Source of the DNA: Mesorhizobium sp. L2C084A000
GTDB taxonomy: Bacteria > Pseudomonadota > Alphaproteobacteria > Rhizobiales > Rhizobiaceae
Reading direction: 5' to 3'
Assembly (NCBI RefSeq): GCF_000502875.1
Contig: NZ_AYWX01000005.1
Location: 1 to 41,100 of the forward strand
DNA length: 41,100 nucleotides
Shown here: in pieces, positions 25,005 through 33,915 of the stretch
Position numbering within the stretch: position 1 is the first letter of the stretch
Layout of the letters: every line of letters begins with the position of its first letter
The notes under the pieces: model-generated
What the model was told of the DNA's origin: nothing
What the model saw: the letters and a program-made list of their open reading frames with translations, nothing else
Databases searched by the model: none
Program-made: the position numbers and the translations under genes

Positions 25005-25876
25005 GAGCCCCGGTCTTTTCGTTTCGATGTCACCGCCGACATGGTGCGGCCGAGGTTGCGCTCCGCCGCCTGATAATCGCGCTGCGCCACCGCCACGAAC
25101 AGCGCGTCGAGGATGTTGAGCTGGGCAATGCGCGCCGCTGCGTTCTCGCCCATCAGCGGCGAGCCTTGCGCGGTCGAGCAAAGCACGATGTCGGCGACCG
25201 CAGCCAGCGGCGAGTTGTCGTAGTTGGTGATGGCCAGCGTGCGGGCACCGTTCTTGCGGGCCAGCTGGATGGCGTCGATGACGGCCGACGTGTTGCCCGA
25301 ATGCGAGAAGCCGACGGCGATGTCGTCGCCGCCGAGCAGCGAGGCCGACATCAGCATCATATGCGAATCGTCATAGACCGATGCGCGGATGCCGATGCGC
25401 AGAAACTTGTGCGAGACATCGCGGGCAATCTGCGCCGAGCCGCCGACGCCATAAAAATCCCGGCTCTTCGCACGGTAGAGAAGATCGGCGGCGCGGTCGA
25501 AATCCTCGATCTCGAGGATCGCCAGCGTTTCCTCCAGCGCCTGGATGGAGGTGCGGAACACCTTCTGCACGATCTCGGCCGAACTGTCGTCGGACGACAG
25601 TTCCTGATGCATCTCGGCGGTCGGCAGGCGACTGTATTCATAGACGGCGGTGCGGAAGTCGCGATAGCCGGAAAAGCCTAGCTTCTTGGCGATCTTGACC
25701 ACCATCGCCTCGGACACGCCAGACTCTTCGGCGATCTGCTTCAGCGGAATGCTCTCGTCGAAGCCGCGCCGGCCGAAGACGGTTTCCACCACCTTCGCCT
25801 CCAACGGGGTGAGATGCGGCATCATCATGCGGATGCGTGGTCCTACCGCTTTCAGGTCCAGCCCGCTCAAGGTCAT
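25001..25876 (-). CDS. RpiR-family (HTH-SIS) transcriptional regulator
   Basis: This is a 291-residue regulator with an N-terminal RpiR helix-turn-helix (about residues 20-85: FGRRGFDESIPLKQIAEESG, then VSEAMVVKIAKKLGFSGYRD). A C-terminal SIS domain that binds sugar phosphates spans about 125-255 (FYGVGGSAQIARDVSHKFLR and FSHSGNTSAVID). It overlaps the permease stop upstream and the kinase start downstream by 4 bp each, so it is inside the operon it probably controls. The effector is likely the phosphorylated product of the adjacent kinase. AlsR of the E. coli allose operon is an RpiR regulator in a comparable setting. Confidence 0.9.
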   Translation of the reverse strand: MTLSGLDLKAVGPRIRMMMPHLTPLEAKVVETVFGRRGFDESIPLKQIAEESGVSEAMVVKIAKKLGFSGYRDFRTAVYEYSRLPTAEMHQELSSDDSSAEIVQKVFRTSIQALEETLAILEIEDFDRAADLLYRAKSRDFYGVGGSAQIARDVSHKFLRIGIRASVYDDSHMMLMSASLLGGDDIAVGFSHSGNTSAVIDAIQLARKNGARTLAITNYDNSPLAAVADIVLCSTAQGSPLMGENAAARIAQLNILDALFVAVAQRDYQAAERNLGRTMSAVTSKRKDRGS

Positions 25877-26841
25877 CCACGCCCCCTCGTCACGCGATCG
25901 ATAAGCATCGCGGCGAGGATTATAAGACCAGTTGCCAGAAGCTGATAGAAGGACTGGACGTTCATCAGCGTCAAACCGTTGCGCATGGCGCCGAGGATGA
26001 TAGCGCCCAGGATGGTGCCGACGATGCTGCCCTTGCCGCCCATCAGCGAGGCGCCGCCGATGGCGGCAGCCGCGATGGCGTCGAGTTCCCAGAGATTGCC
26101 GAGGATGGGCTCGGCGGCGCCGAGCCGGCCGATCAGGATCTGCGCGGCAAGCGCCGCCAGCAGGCCCGAGATCATGTAGGCGGCGATCTTGGTGCGGGCA
26201 ATCGGCACGCCGGCGATGTAGGCCGCCTCCTCGTTGCCGCCGACGGCAAGCAGATATTCGCCGAAGGGCGTCTTCTTCAAAACGACCCAGGCGACGACAG
26301 CCACGCAGGCGACGATGACGACCGCCAGAGGCAGTCCAAACAGCGATCCGTTGAAGATGGCGCGGAACCCCGCGGGCAGGCCCAGAACCGGATTGCCGCC
26401 GGTGTAGATCAGTGCTAGCGCCCGGTAGGTGCTGAGCGTCCCCAATGTGACGATGAAGGGCTGCAGCCCGACATAGGCGACGAGCACGCCGTTGACGAGG
26501 CCGCAGGCAAGGCCAATGGCGAAGCCGGCGGCGATGGCCAGCGGAAACGGCACGCCGGCGACCATCATAGAGGCCGAGATGACGGCCGAGAGCGCTGCCG
26601 TCGGCCCGACCGACAGGTCGATGCCGCCGGAGATGATGACAAGCGTCATGCCCAGCGCCAAACAGGCATTGATGCTCGACTGCTGCAGGATGTTGATCAG
26701 GTTGCGCTCGGCGAAGAAGCCAGGCACCAGCGCGCCGAAGACGGTGAGGATCACGACAAGACCGATCAGCGTGCCGGCGTCGCGCATGGAAACCCCGCGC
26801 ACGAATTCGGCCCGCGGCCGCACCAGAGTGGTATCCGACAT
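25873..26841 (-). CDS. Sugar ABC transporter permease (RbsC-like)
   Basis: This is a 322-residue membrane protein with about 8-10 helices of the branched-chain/ribose permease family. The characteristic segment is ALGMTLVIISGGIDLSVGPT, with GGNEEAAYIAGVPI as the EAA-like coupling region. The ATG at 26841 has AGGTGA about 7 bases upstream; a GTG at 26850, directly after the ATPase stop, would add three residues. It works with the ATPase before it and the binding protein at 28435. Only one permease gene is present, so it should act as a homodimer, as RbsC does. Confidence 0.9.
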   Translation of the reverse strand: MSDTTLVRPRAEFVRGVSMRDAGTLIGLVVILTVFGALVPGFFAERNLINILQQSSINACLALGMTLVIISGGIDLSVGPTAALSAVISASMMVAGVPFPLAIAAGFAIGLACGLVNGVLVAYVGLQPFIVTLGTLSTYRALALIYTGGNPVLGLPAGFRAIFNGSLFGLPLAVVIVACVAVVAWVVLKKTPFGEYLLAVGGNEEAAYIAGVPIARTKIAAYMISGLLAALAAQILIGRLGAAEPILGNLWELDAIAAAAIGGASLMGGKGSIVGTILGAIILGAMRNGLTLMNVQSFYQLLATGLIILAAMLIDRVTRGRG

Positions 26842-26850
26842 ATCCGTCAC

Positions 26851-28365
26851 CTACTGCCTTGCCTGCTGTGCGGCCGGCGTTTGCGTTTGCGGGATGGCGT
26901 GCGCCGCGATCGCCTGTTCGCTGATATCGTCTCTGTGGAGTTCGGCCGCGATCGTGCCGTCGCGCATGACCAGCACGCGGTCGGCAAGCCGGATCACTTC
27001 GGGGAGCTCGGAGGAGACGACGATCACGGCATGGCCCTCGGCGGCGAGTTCCTCGATCAGATGATAGATCTCCGCCTTGGCGCCGACATCGATGCCGCGC
27101 GTCGGTTCGTCGAACAAGAGGATGCGGGTTCCCGCCGCCAGCCAGCGGCCGATGATCGCCTTCTGCTGGTTGCCGCCGCTGAACAGGCGAATCGGCCGGT
27201 CGAGCAGAAACGGCCGCAGGTTGACACGGCTCATCTTCTCGACGGCCACGTGTTTCAACCTGGCGTGATCGATGAGACCGCGCGGCGCGAACACGGCCAT
27301 CGAGGCCAGCGCCATATTGCAGGTGATCGAGCGCAGCGGCACGATGCCTTCGCGTTTGCGCTCCTCCGGCACCAGTCCGACGCCGGCGGCAATCGCATCG
27401 CGCGGGCTGGCGAAGCGCGCCGCCTTGCCGTCGATTGCAATCGTCCCGGCCGTGGCGCGATCGGCGCCGGCCAAGAGCCGCAAAAGTTCAGTGCGGCCGG
27501 AACCGACCAGGCCGGCAATGCCCAGCACCTCGCCGCGATGCAGATTGAACGACACGTTGCGCACCTTTGTCGCCGAAGAGAGGCCACGCGCGCTCAGCAT
27601 GACCTTGTTCGTGGCATGGGAATTATGGTGTTCCCGCGCCAGTTCGCGGCCGACCATCATCGCTACGACCGCTTTCTCCGACAGGTCTTTCAGATCGACG
27701 GAATCGACGACGACGCCATCGCGCATGATGGTGGCGCGCCGGCAGATACCGAACACCTCGTCCAGCTTGTGCGAGACATAGACGACCGCGACGCCGTCGC
27801 GGGCGAGGCCGGTGATGACTTGCGCCAGCCGTTCGAATTCGCTCGGCGTCAGGCTCGATGTCGGCTCGTCCATGGCGACGATGCGGGCGCGATCGAGCAG
27901 CGCGCGAGCGATCTCGACGATCTGCCGCTGAGCCACCTTCAGGGTACCAAGGGGTGCCGCCGGATCGATGGAGGGATCAATGGCCGCAAGAGCATCCGCA
28001 GCACGGCGCTCTTGCTCGCGCCGGGCGACGAAGATACCGCCGCGCGTCAGCGGATGGCCGAGGAACATGTTCTGGGCGACGCTGAGGCGCGGTACCTGCT
28101 GCAATTCCTGATGGATCATGGCGACGCCCGCAGCGCGTGCGGCGACCGGGTTGGCGAGTGTAACCGGCTTGCCGTCGATGAGGATGCTTCCCGCTGTCGG
28201 CCTGTAGACCCCAGACAGGACGCGCAGCAGCGTCGACTTGCCGGCGCCGTTTTCGCCGAGCAGGCCGTGGATTTCACCGGCCCCGACCGAGAGTGACACC
28301 TCGTGGAGCGCCCGTACGGCCGGAAACAGCTTGGAAATGCCCTTGAATTGCAGCCGGGGTGACAT
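26851..28365 (-). CDS. Sugar ABC transporter ATP-binding protein (RbsA-like, two NBDs)
   Basis: This 504-residue protein has two ATPase domains in tandem, as in RbsA. Domain 1 has Walker A GENGAGKST (about 37-45), a degenerate signature LKVAQRQIVEIARAL, and Walker B IVAMDEPTSSL. Domain 2 has the reduced Walker A GLVGSGRTELL, a good signature FSGGNQQKAIIGRWLA and Walker B LLFDEPTRGIDVGA. Such asymmetry is normal for this family. It energises uptake through the permease encoded next. The binding protein precedes it by 69 bp. The C-terminal Gln/Ala-rich tail is unremarkable. Confidence 0.93.
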   Translation of the reverse strand: MSPRLQFKGISKLFPAVRALHEVSLSVGAGEIHGLLGENGAGKSTLLRVLSGVYRPTAGSILIDGKPVTLANPVAARAAGVAMIHQELQQVPRLSVAQNMFLGHPLTRGGIFVARREQERRAADALAAIDPSIDPAAPLGTLKVAQRQIVEIARALLDRARIVAMDEPTSSLTPSEFERLAQVITGLARDGVAVVYVSHKLDEVFGICRRATIMRDGVVVDSVDLKDLSEKAVVAMMVGRELAREHHNSHATNKVMLSARGLSSATKVRNVSFNLHRGEVLGIAGLVGSGRTELLRLLAGADRATAGTIAIDGKAARFASPRDAIAAGVGLVPEERKREGIVPLRSITCNMALASMAVFAPRGLIDHARLKHVAVEKMSRVNLRPFLLDRPIRLFSGGNQQKAIIGRWLAAGTRILLFDEPTRGIDVGAKAEIYHLIEELAAEGHAVIVVSSELPEVIRLADRVLVMRDGTIAAELHRDDISEQAIAAHAIPQTQTPAAQQARQ

Positions 28366-28434
28366 CGGGTTCTATCTCCGAGCAAGAGTGCCGGCCGGCA
28401 GCGAATTGCTCTGGCCGGCACCCGCCGATTAGCC

Positions 28435-29487
28435 TTATTGGCCCGCTGCCGCGTCATCGAGCAGGGCCTTGCGCGCGCCGGTGCCGGAATAGCGGTCGGC
28501 ATTGTCCTTGGTGATCAGCGCCTGCGGCGTGGCGACAACGCGCGGCAGCTTCTGTCCCGCGACGAGACGCAGAGCTGTTTCCAACGCCACTTCGCCGGTC
28601 AGCACCGGGAAACTGTCGACCGTGCCGGTCAGTTCGCCGGCCCGTATGGAGGCGTAGGCATCGGAAATGCCGTCGGTGCCGAAGACCGCAACCTTGTCCT
28701 GCAGGCCGGCGGCCTTGACAGCCTCGACGATGCCGAGCGCCATGCCGTCATTGTTGGCATAGAAGCCGATCAGGTCGGGGTGCTGCTGCAGGATGTTGGT
28801 GGCCGCGTCATAGGAGGTTTGGCGGTCCCAGTTGCCGGGAACGCTGGCGACAACCTCGAAATTGCCCCCCTCGGTGATGGTCGACTTGAAGCCGTCGGTG
28901 CGCTGCACGGCGGCATAGACGCCAGCCTGACCTTCGACGATGGCGACCTTGCCGCCATTCGGACGATTCTTGATGAACCATTTGGCGACGCGCACGCCAT
29001 TGTCGCGTTGGACATTGCCGACATAATGCTCGGCCTGCGGGATGACGGCGTCATTGACGTTGACCACCGGCACGTTGGCGGCCTTGGCCTGCTCCATGAT
29101 CGGCTGCAGATTGGCATCCGTCTGCGGCGAGACGAGCAGCACGTTGTAGCCCTGCGTCACCAGGCCTTCGGCGATGGTGAGCTGGCCGAGCTGGTCGCCC
29201 TCGCTCTGCGCTGCCTGATAGACGACGGGAACGCCGACCTTGGCGCCGAATGCCGTGTAGCCCTCGCCCAGCGAGCGCCAGTATTCATTGGTCAGCGTCT
29301 TGGAGACCGCGCCTGCCTTGGTGCCTTCGGGCAGCTTGGGGAACGCGCCGAATTTAGCCTCGACCTGCGACCAGTCGATGCGGTCCTTTTCCGTGTCGGA
29401 ATTGAGCGGCGCGAGGTCGGCGGCAAAGGCAGAGCCGATCGAGAGCGCCATCAGTGCGGCGGTAGCGGTGGCAAGCAGAAGTTTCAT
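28435..29487 (-). CDS. Sugar ABC transporter substrate-binding protein (RbsB-like)
   Basis: This is a 350-residue periplasmic-binding protein of the ribose/galactose cluster with a clear signal peptide (residues 1-22, cleavage after AFA). The mature part has the type I fold with LVSPQTDANLQPIMEQAKAA, NVNDAVIPQAEHYVGNVQRD and YANNDGMALGIVEAVKAAG. The aromatic and Asp/Asn residues there would bind a monosaccharide. GGGAGG stands 6 bases before the ATG. It follows the isomerase by 41 bp and precedes the ATPase. The ligand cannot be named from sequence. Confidence 0.92.
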   Translation of the reverse strand: MKLLLATATAALMALSIGSAFAADLAPLNSDTEKDRIDWSQVEAKFGAFPKLPEGTKAGAVSKTLTNEYWRSLGEGYTAFGAKVGVPVVYQAAQSEGDQLGQLTIAEGLVTQGYNVLLVSPQTDANLQPIMEQAKAANVPVVNVNDAVIPQAEHYVGNVQRDNGVRVAKWFIKNRPNGGKVAIVEGQAGVYAAVQRTDGFKSTITEGGNFEVVASVPGNWDRQTSYDAATNILQQHPDLIGFYANNDGMALGIVEAVKAAGLQDKVAVFGTDGISDAYASIRAGELTGTVDSFPVLTGEVALETALRLVAGQKLPRVVATPQALITKDNADRYSGTGARKALLDDAAAGQ

Positions 29488-29528
29488 TGTATTCCTCCCT
29501 GGTTGAAAACGGTGATGGCGCGGATGCC

Positions 29529-30518
29529 TCAGCTATCCGGCCCGAGCATGATTTCCTGGATGATGGCCTGCGACGTCACCGCGTCCTGGCTGTCCATGGC
29601 GGCGGACAGGCGATTGTCCTGCTCCAGCCGGTCGACGACGCGCAGCATGCGCTTGACGGTGGCGATGTTGACTTCGCACTCGCGCACCGGATCGAGCCCG
29701 GTCATATCGGGGAACGTGTCGAAATAGATGGCGCCGGCGTAACCGTCGCGGCGAATCTGCCTGAGCAGCTCGATGGTCTGCAGCGTGTGCACCGCGCCGA
29801 CCATCAGGCCGTCGTCGCGCTTGGCGTAGCCGTCGTTCAGGTGCACGCCGAGCAGCTTGCTGTGACGCGCCACCAGGGCCGCGGCAAAGGCCGGCTGTTC
29901 GTCGGCGTAGAGCACATGAGCGAAATCGAGCGTGACGCCGAGATTGGGCAGGCCGACATCGCGGATCGCCAGCAAGGTCGTCGCCGCATCCGGCATCAGG
30001 CTGTAGGAGCGTGGTTCGTTCGGTTTGTATTCAAGGCTGATCTGACAGTCGGGATCATGTGCCGCAACTTCACGAATCCCATCAATTTCGTGTTGCCAAA
30101 GTGTTGAATAGTCGGCCTGGAAGGCGTAGTCGAAGCCATCCTGGCCGAGCCACAGCGTCATCAGGCTGGCGCCGGCCTCACGCACGGCATCGATGCCGGC
30201 CTTGGTCAGGTCGATGGCCTCGCGGCGCACCGCCGGATCCGGATTGGTGAAGGCGCCGAGCTTGAAGGCGGGGTTGGAGTAGTAGCGCATGGCAAAGCCA
30301 TTGATGGAAAGCCCGAGATCGCCCAGTTTCAGGGTGATTTCCGGGGGCTTTTCACCGACGTGGTCAGGAAAGTTGAGGTCGAGATCGGTAAGCCCCTCGA
30401 CCTTGGCGGCGCGCGCCGCCATCTGCAGCAGCGACGGCTTGCCGGTAAGATCGGGCCACTCGGCCTGCGGTCGCGAGGCAAAGGAATTCAGGCGCGTGGC
30501 GAAACGGTTGGCTGTCAT
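29529..30518 (-). CDS. Sugar isomerase, xylose-isomerase-like TIM barrel (RhaI-like ligands)
   Basis: This is a 329-residue TIM barrel, first gene of the sugar operon. Candidate metal and catalytic residues are E163 and K165 (SLEYKPNEP), D198 and H201 (TLDFAHV), H226 (GVHLNDG) and D267 (YFDTFPD). From memory, the E-x-K, 33-residue gap, D-x-x-H arrangement is that of L-rhamnose isomerase of Pseudomonas stutzeri, a broad-specificity aldose/ketose isomerase; this protein is about 100 residues shorter. It would convert the imported sugar before or after phosphorylation by the kinase. AAGGATCG precedes the ATG at 30518. Other TIM-barrel epimerases (tagatose/psicose 3-epimerase) are the main alternative. 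Confidence 0.78.
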   Translation of the reverse strand: MTANRFATRLNSFASRPQAEWPDLTGKPSLLQMAARAAKVEGLTDLDLNFPDHVGEKPPEITLKLGDLGLSINGFAMRYYSNPAFKLGAFTNPDPAVRREAIDLTKAGIDAVREAGASLMTLWLGQDGFDYAFQADYSTLWQHEIDGIREVAAHDPDCQISLEYKPNEPRSYSLMPDAATTLLAIRDVGLPNLGVTLDFAHVLYADEQPAFAAALVARHSKLLGVHLNDGYAKRDDGLMVGAVHTLQTIELLRQIRRDGYAGAIYFDTFPDMTGLDPVRECEVNIATVKRMLRVVDRLEQDNRLSAAMDSQDAVTSQAIIQEIMLGPDS

Positions 30519-30540
30519 GAGCGATCCTTCATCGTCATGA

Positions 30541-30590
30541 CTTCACATAAATATAGATATTTGTAAAGTTATTGTTGAGAAGTTGTGAAG
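30541..30590. promoter_or_regulatory. AT-rich promoter/operator region of the sugar operon
   Basis: AAATAT-AG-ATATTT (30549-30562) is a perfect palindrome, nested in a wider inverted repeat CTTCACA (30541-30547) and TGTGAAG (30584-30590). It lies 23 bases before the isomerase start in DNA much richer in AT than its surroundings. It is the most likely promoter for the isomerase-to-kinase operon and a candidate RpiR operator. The rest of the 218-base gap (30591-30736) shows only short GC hairpins. Confidence 0.5.
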
Positions 30591-30736
30591 CAGCCGCCAA
30601 GCTGGAACCGCCAAGGCGCGCAGAGGGAGCCGGCAGTTTCCTGGCCGGTGCCCTGGAGAGCCCGTCAGGGCAGGAGGCGCATGATGGCGCGTGCCGGTTA
30701 CGGCCGACGCATTTCAGGTAGCGATTCGCCGGGTGT

Positions 30737-31942
30737 TCAATCTGGCCAGCTTAAGACGCCGGACGAATCCTTGCGGGAGACTTTCATCGCATCGGCCGGG
30801 CGGTCCTTGGCGGTCAATATGGCGCGCAGCCGTTCGGCGACGATCTCGGCCTCGCCGGGATGAAGATTGCAGGGGTCGAGGAAGAAATGGCCGCGCTCCA
30901 CCTCATGGTTGCGCACGATGATCGGTGGCGAGCCAGTCGCCAATGCCGAGGTGAGGCCGGCCGCCGTGAACTGGCTTTCGGGCAGTACAAAAATCTGAAG
31001 CCGATCGAGAGGGTTGGCGGTCGGATCGGGAATGATCTGCGCGACAATGCCTGGCAGTCCCTGCAACGCGTCCTTCCACAAATTGAGCGCCGCCTCTTCG
31101 CGGCGGCGGATGCCGGCATGGTCGCGCTTTTCCCAGGCTTCCAGTGCGGCCATGGTGCCGGCGATGCTCTCCTTGCCGACTTTCATGGCGCGGGCGACGC
31201 CGCGGTTCTGCAGATAGGCGGCGCGCACCAGGTCCTTGCGCCCGGTGACGATGCCGCTGGTCGGCCCACTCAGGAATTTGTGGCCGCTGTAGATGACAAT
31301 GTCGGCGCCGCGCGCGAGGAAGTCGCGCAGATCATACTCTGAAGCCGCATCCACGATCACCGGGACACCCCTGGCGTGGCAGATCTCGCAGAATTCCTCC
31401 AGCGACAGCATGCCATACTGCACGGTGTGGTGCGCAACGACATAGAGGCCCGCCGCCGTGCGGTCGTTGATCGCGTCGCGCACATGATAGTCCTGCGTCA
31501 CGCTGACCGTGCCGGCCGGAACGACCCTGGCGCCCGCCAGCCGGACCGACTGGTCGATCGGCGCACCATAGTTGACGATGTGGCCGAGCTGGACGATGAC
31601 CTCCGACTTGAGGCCTTCCGTGTTATCAGGCAGCCGCTCGATGGCGAGCAGATTGGTCCCCGTCATCGCACCGGCGATCGCCATAGTAATGCCGCTGGCG
31701 CAGCAGGCAGTGATAAAACCGGCCTCGCCGCCGGTCAGGCGCGCGACGATCGTGCTTGCGGCACGTTGCAGGTCATCCATTTCCACCCATTGCGAGGCCA
31801 TTTCCGCCATGGCGCTGATCGCTTCGGGGACAATGATCGACGCGCCGAGCGCGGTCATCGTGCCGGAGACATTGATGATCGGGCGAAGGCCGAGCCGTTC
31901 GCGGATGGTGGTGTTGGAGCCGTCGGTGGAAGTGGTTTTCAT
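30737..31942 (-). CDS. SelA-like PLP-dependent enzyme (ammonia-lyase/aminotransferase fold)
   Basis: This 401-residue fold-type I PLP enzyme belongs to the SelA-like group. The start [20 protein letters not shown] is typical. D199 in [11 protein letters not shown] would hold the PLP ring nitrogen, and K222 in [13 protein letters not shown] would form the Schiff base. There is no tRNA-binding extension and no selenium gene nearby, so it is not a selenocysteine synthase. Relatives include D-glucosaminate(-6-phosphate) ammonia-lyases (DgaE-like). A RidA gene lies immediately upstream, and RidA clears the enamines such lyases release, so deamination of an amino sugar acid or amino acid is likely. 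It is the last gene of the IclR-linked operon. Confidence 0.82.
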   Translation of the reverse strand: MKTTSTDGSNTTIRERLGLRPIINVSGTMTALGASIIVPEAISAMAEMASQWVEMDDLQRAASTIVARLTGGEAGFITACCASGITMAIAGAMTGTNLLAIERLPDNTEGLKSEVIVQLGHIVNYGAPIDQSVRLAGARVVPAGTVSVTQDYHVRDAINDRTAAGLYVVAHHTVQYGMLSLEEFCEICHARGVPVIVDAASEYDLRDFLARGADIVIYSGHKFLSGPTSGIVTGRKDLVRAAYLQNRGVARAMKVGKESIAGTMAALEAWEKRDHAGIRRREEAALNLWKDALQGLPGIVAQIIPDPTANPLDRLQIFVLPESQFTAAGLTSALATGSPPIIVRNHEVERGHFFLDPCNLHPGEAEIVAERLRAILTAKDRPADAMKVSRKDSSGVLSWPD

Positions 31943-31966
31943 CTCTCGGATTCCATTCTTCTAAGG

Positions 31967-32428
31967 TCAGGCGGCGATCTCGACAACCGCCTCGATTTCA
32001 ACGGTGATGTTTCCAGGCAAGGAGCCGACGCCGATCGCCGAGCGGGCATGGCCGCCGATTCTGTCGAACACATCGGCAAACAGGTCGGAACAGCCATTGA
32101 CCACTTTCGGATGGTCGCTGAAAGTCGGTATGGCGTTGACGAAGCCGAGCAGCTTGACGATGCGCACGATCCGGCCAAGGTCGCCGGTGGCTGCGTGCAT
32201 GACGGCGAGCAGGTTGAGGCCGGTGAGGCGGGCATGGCCATAGGCCTGCTCGACGGTGACATCGTCTCCTACCTTGCCGGTGAACAGTGTGCCATCGGTG
32301 CGCAGCGGTCCCTGGCCGGACAGGAAGATCAGCCGGCCGCTTTCGGCATGGGTGACGAAGTTGGCGATCGGGGTCGGCGGCTCGGGCAGCGTCAGGCCCA
32401 ACGCGGCGAGCCGGATATAAGGCGTCAT
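31967..32428 (-). CDS. RidA/YjgF family reactive enamine deaminase
   Basis: This is a 153-residue RidA-like protein of the longer type, with segments RLIFLSGQGPLRTDG, GLNLLAVMHAATGDLGRIVR and an N-terminally placed LPEPPTPIANFV. RidA proteins hydrolyse 2-aminoacrylate-type enamines and imines made by PLP lyases. The usual C-terminal Arg of the active site appears as ARSAIGVGSLPGNITVEIEA, matching the RSAVG...P-x-VEIE pattern. AAGGAG lies 9 bases before the ATG. It sits between the ABC ATPase and the SelA-like enzyme, which supports a linked role. Confidence 0.88.
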   Translation of the reverse strand: MTPYIRLAALGLTLPEPPTPIANFVTHAESGRLIFLSGQGPLRTDGTLFTGKVGDDVTVEQAYGHARLTGLNLLAVMHAATGDLGRIVRIVKLLGFVNAIPTFSDHPKVVNGCSDLFADVFDRIGGHARSAIGVGSLPGNITVEIEAVVEIAA

Positions 32429-32466
32429 GAAAGAAGGCTCCTTGCGACAGCGTTCGCTGTCCCGTT

Positions 32467-33261
32467 CTAGAAATGCGAGGCGCGGAAGCGTGCCAGGAAG
32501 GTGCGCAGGCGCTCATTGTCGGTGTCGGCTGCCAGGATTTCGGCGGGTGGACCCGCCGCGCTGACGCCGCCATCGGCCATGAAGATGATGCGGCTCGAAG
32601 CATCTCGGGCAAAGGCCATTTCGTGCGTGACCATGACCATCGTCATGCCGTCCTCGGCCAGGCTGCGCACGACCTCGAGCACCTCGCCGACCAATTCCGG
32701 GTCGAGCGCGGAGGTTATCTCGTCGAGAAGCAGGATCTTCGGCCCCATGGCCACTGCGCGGGCAATGCCGACGCGCTGCTGCTGGCCGCCGGACAGTTCG
32801 GCGGGCAGGCTGTCGGCCTTGTGGGCTAGACCGACCCGGCCGAGCCAGTGTTCGGCGATGGTGCGCGCTTCGGCGTTGCTCTTGCCGCGCACCTTGGTGA
32901 GGCCAAGCATGATGTTGCCGGCGGCTGTCAGGTGCGGAAAGAGGTTGAAGCTCTGGAACACCATGCCGGTCTCGGCGCGCATCGCGGCGAGATCGCGTTC
33001 GCTGCGACGCTGGCGGGTTCCGGCTTCGCGAAAGCCGACCTCCTTGCCGTCGATGCGAATCGAACCACTGTCATAGCTTTCGAGAAAGTTGACGCAACGC
33101 AGCAGCGTGGTTTTGCCGCTGCCGGAGGGGCCGATGACCGTCACCACCTCCCCCTTCGCCACCTGCAGGCTGACCGAACGCAGGACCTGGACGGTCCCAA
33201 AGGCTTTGGAAACGTCCAGGACGTCGAGAAGGGCCGGGGTGTTTTTCGGACTTGTGGACAT
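32467..33261 (-). CDS. Polar amino acid-type ABC transporter ATP-binding protein
   Basis: This is a 264-residue ATPase of the GlnQ/HisP type. Walker A is GPSGSGKTT (residues 44-52), followed by the Q-loop FQSFNLFPHLT, signature LSGGQQQRVGIARA (156-169), Walker B ILLLDEITSALDPE (note ITSALDPE, typical of amino-acid importers) and the switch MVTHEM. It starts 2 bp after the second permease stop. With two permeases and a binding protein it forms a complete importer of polar amino acids or similar charged compounds. Confidence 0.94.
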   Translation of the reverse strand: MSTSPKNTPALLDVLDVSKAFGTVQVLRSVSLQVAKGEVVTVIGPSGSGKTTLLRCVNFLESYDSGSIRIDGKEVGFREAGTRQRRSERDLAAMRAETGMVFQSFNLFPHLTAAGNIMLGLTKVRGKSNAEARTIAEHWLGRVGLAHKADSLPAELSGGQQQRVGIARAVAMGPKILLLDEITSALDPELVGEVLEVVRSLAEDGMTMVMVTHEMAFARDASSRIIFMADGGVSAAGPPAEILAADTDNERLRTFLARFRASHF

Positions 33262-33263
33262 TG

Positions 33264-33914
33264 CTATTCCCGGATGAAGGAGAAACGCCGCTCGAGCCGC
33301 CGGCTGGCGAGCGAAAGGGCATAGTTGACCGCGAAGTAGATGAGCGCGCCGAGAATATAGAGCGGCATGGCCTCGTAGGTGCGGCCGATGACCTGGTTGA
33401 TGGCCTGCATCAGGTCGGTGATGCCGAGCAGCGATACCAGCGCGCTGCCCTTGACCGCATCGGTGACGCCGTTGATCCAGGGCGGCAGGAAGCGCCTGAA
33501 CGCCTGTGGGAAAATGACGTAGGCGAGCCGCTGGCGAAAGGTGAGTCCGATCGCCATCGCCGCCTCGGACTGCCCTTTCGGAATGGAGCCGACAGCACCT
33601 CTGAAATATTCGACGACCTGGGCTGTCTTGAACAGGGTCAGCGCCAGCACGGCGGCCCAGAACGACGGCAGATGAAGCCCGACGGCCGGCAGTCCGTAAT
33701 AGACAAAGAAGATGAGCACCAGGATCGGGATGCCGCGTATGGTGTCGCTGAAGATGCGCACGGCCCATTGCAACGGCACCGGGCCATAGACCAGACCGAC
33801 GCCCATGATCACGCCGGCAATCAGCGAAAACACCACGACCAGCAGGGATACCCACAGTGTCAGCGCAAAGCCCTGGGCGAGGAAAGGCAAGGCATAGGCG
33901 ATCTGGGTCAGCAT
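33264..33914 (-). CDS. Polar amino acid-type ABC transporter permease (second)
   Basis: This is a 216-residue HisM/GlnP-type permease with about five membrane helices. The EAA coupling motif lies around SEAAMAIGLTFRQRLAYVIF, and the PIL-V-FF segment is GIPILVLIFFVYYGLP. The ATG at 33914 lies one base after the stop of the first permease. It pairs with that gene as a heterodimer. No signal peptide is expected. The ATPase follows 2 bp downstream. Confidence 0.92.
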   Translation of the reverse strand: MLTQIAYALPFLAQGFALTLWVSLLVVVFSLIAGVIMGVGLVYGPVPLQWAVRIFSDTIRGIPILVLIFFVYYGLPAVGLHLPSFWAAVLALTLFKTAQVVEYFRGAVGSIPKGQSEAAMAIGLTFRQRLAYVIFPQAFRRFLPPWINGVTDAVKGSALVSLLGITDLMQAINQVIGRTYEAMPLYILGALIYFAVNYALSLASRRLERRFSFIRE

Positions 33915-33915
33915 G

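Noticed and set aside
26881..28296. 471-residue plus-strand frame opposite the RbsA-like ATPase
   Set aside because: The ATPase has all nucleotide-binding motifs; the opposite frame is Asp/Arg/His-rich without motifs.
28438..29727. 429-residue plus-strand frame opposite the sugar-binding protein
   Set aside because: Same reasoning: the minus-strand protein has a signal peptide and family fold, and the plus frame is a shadow.
30737..31942. SelA-like protein considered as selenocysteine synthase
   Set aside because: There is no selB, tRNA-Sec or selD nearby, and the neighbours are RidA and an importer, which fits catabolism.
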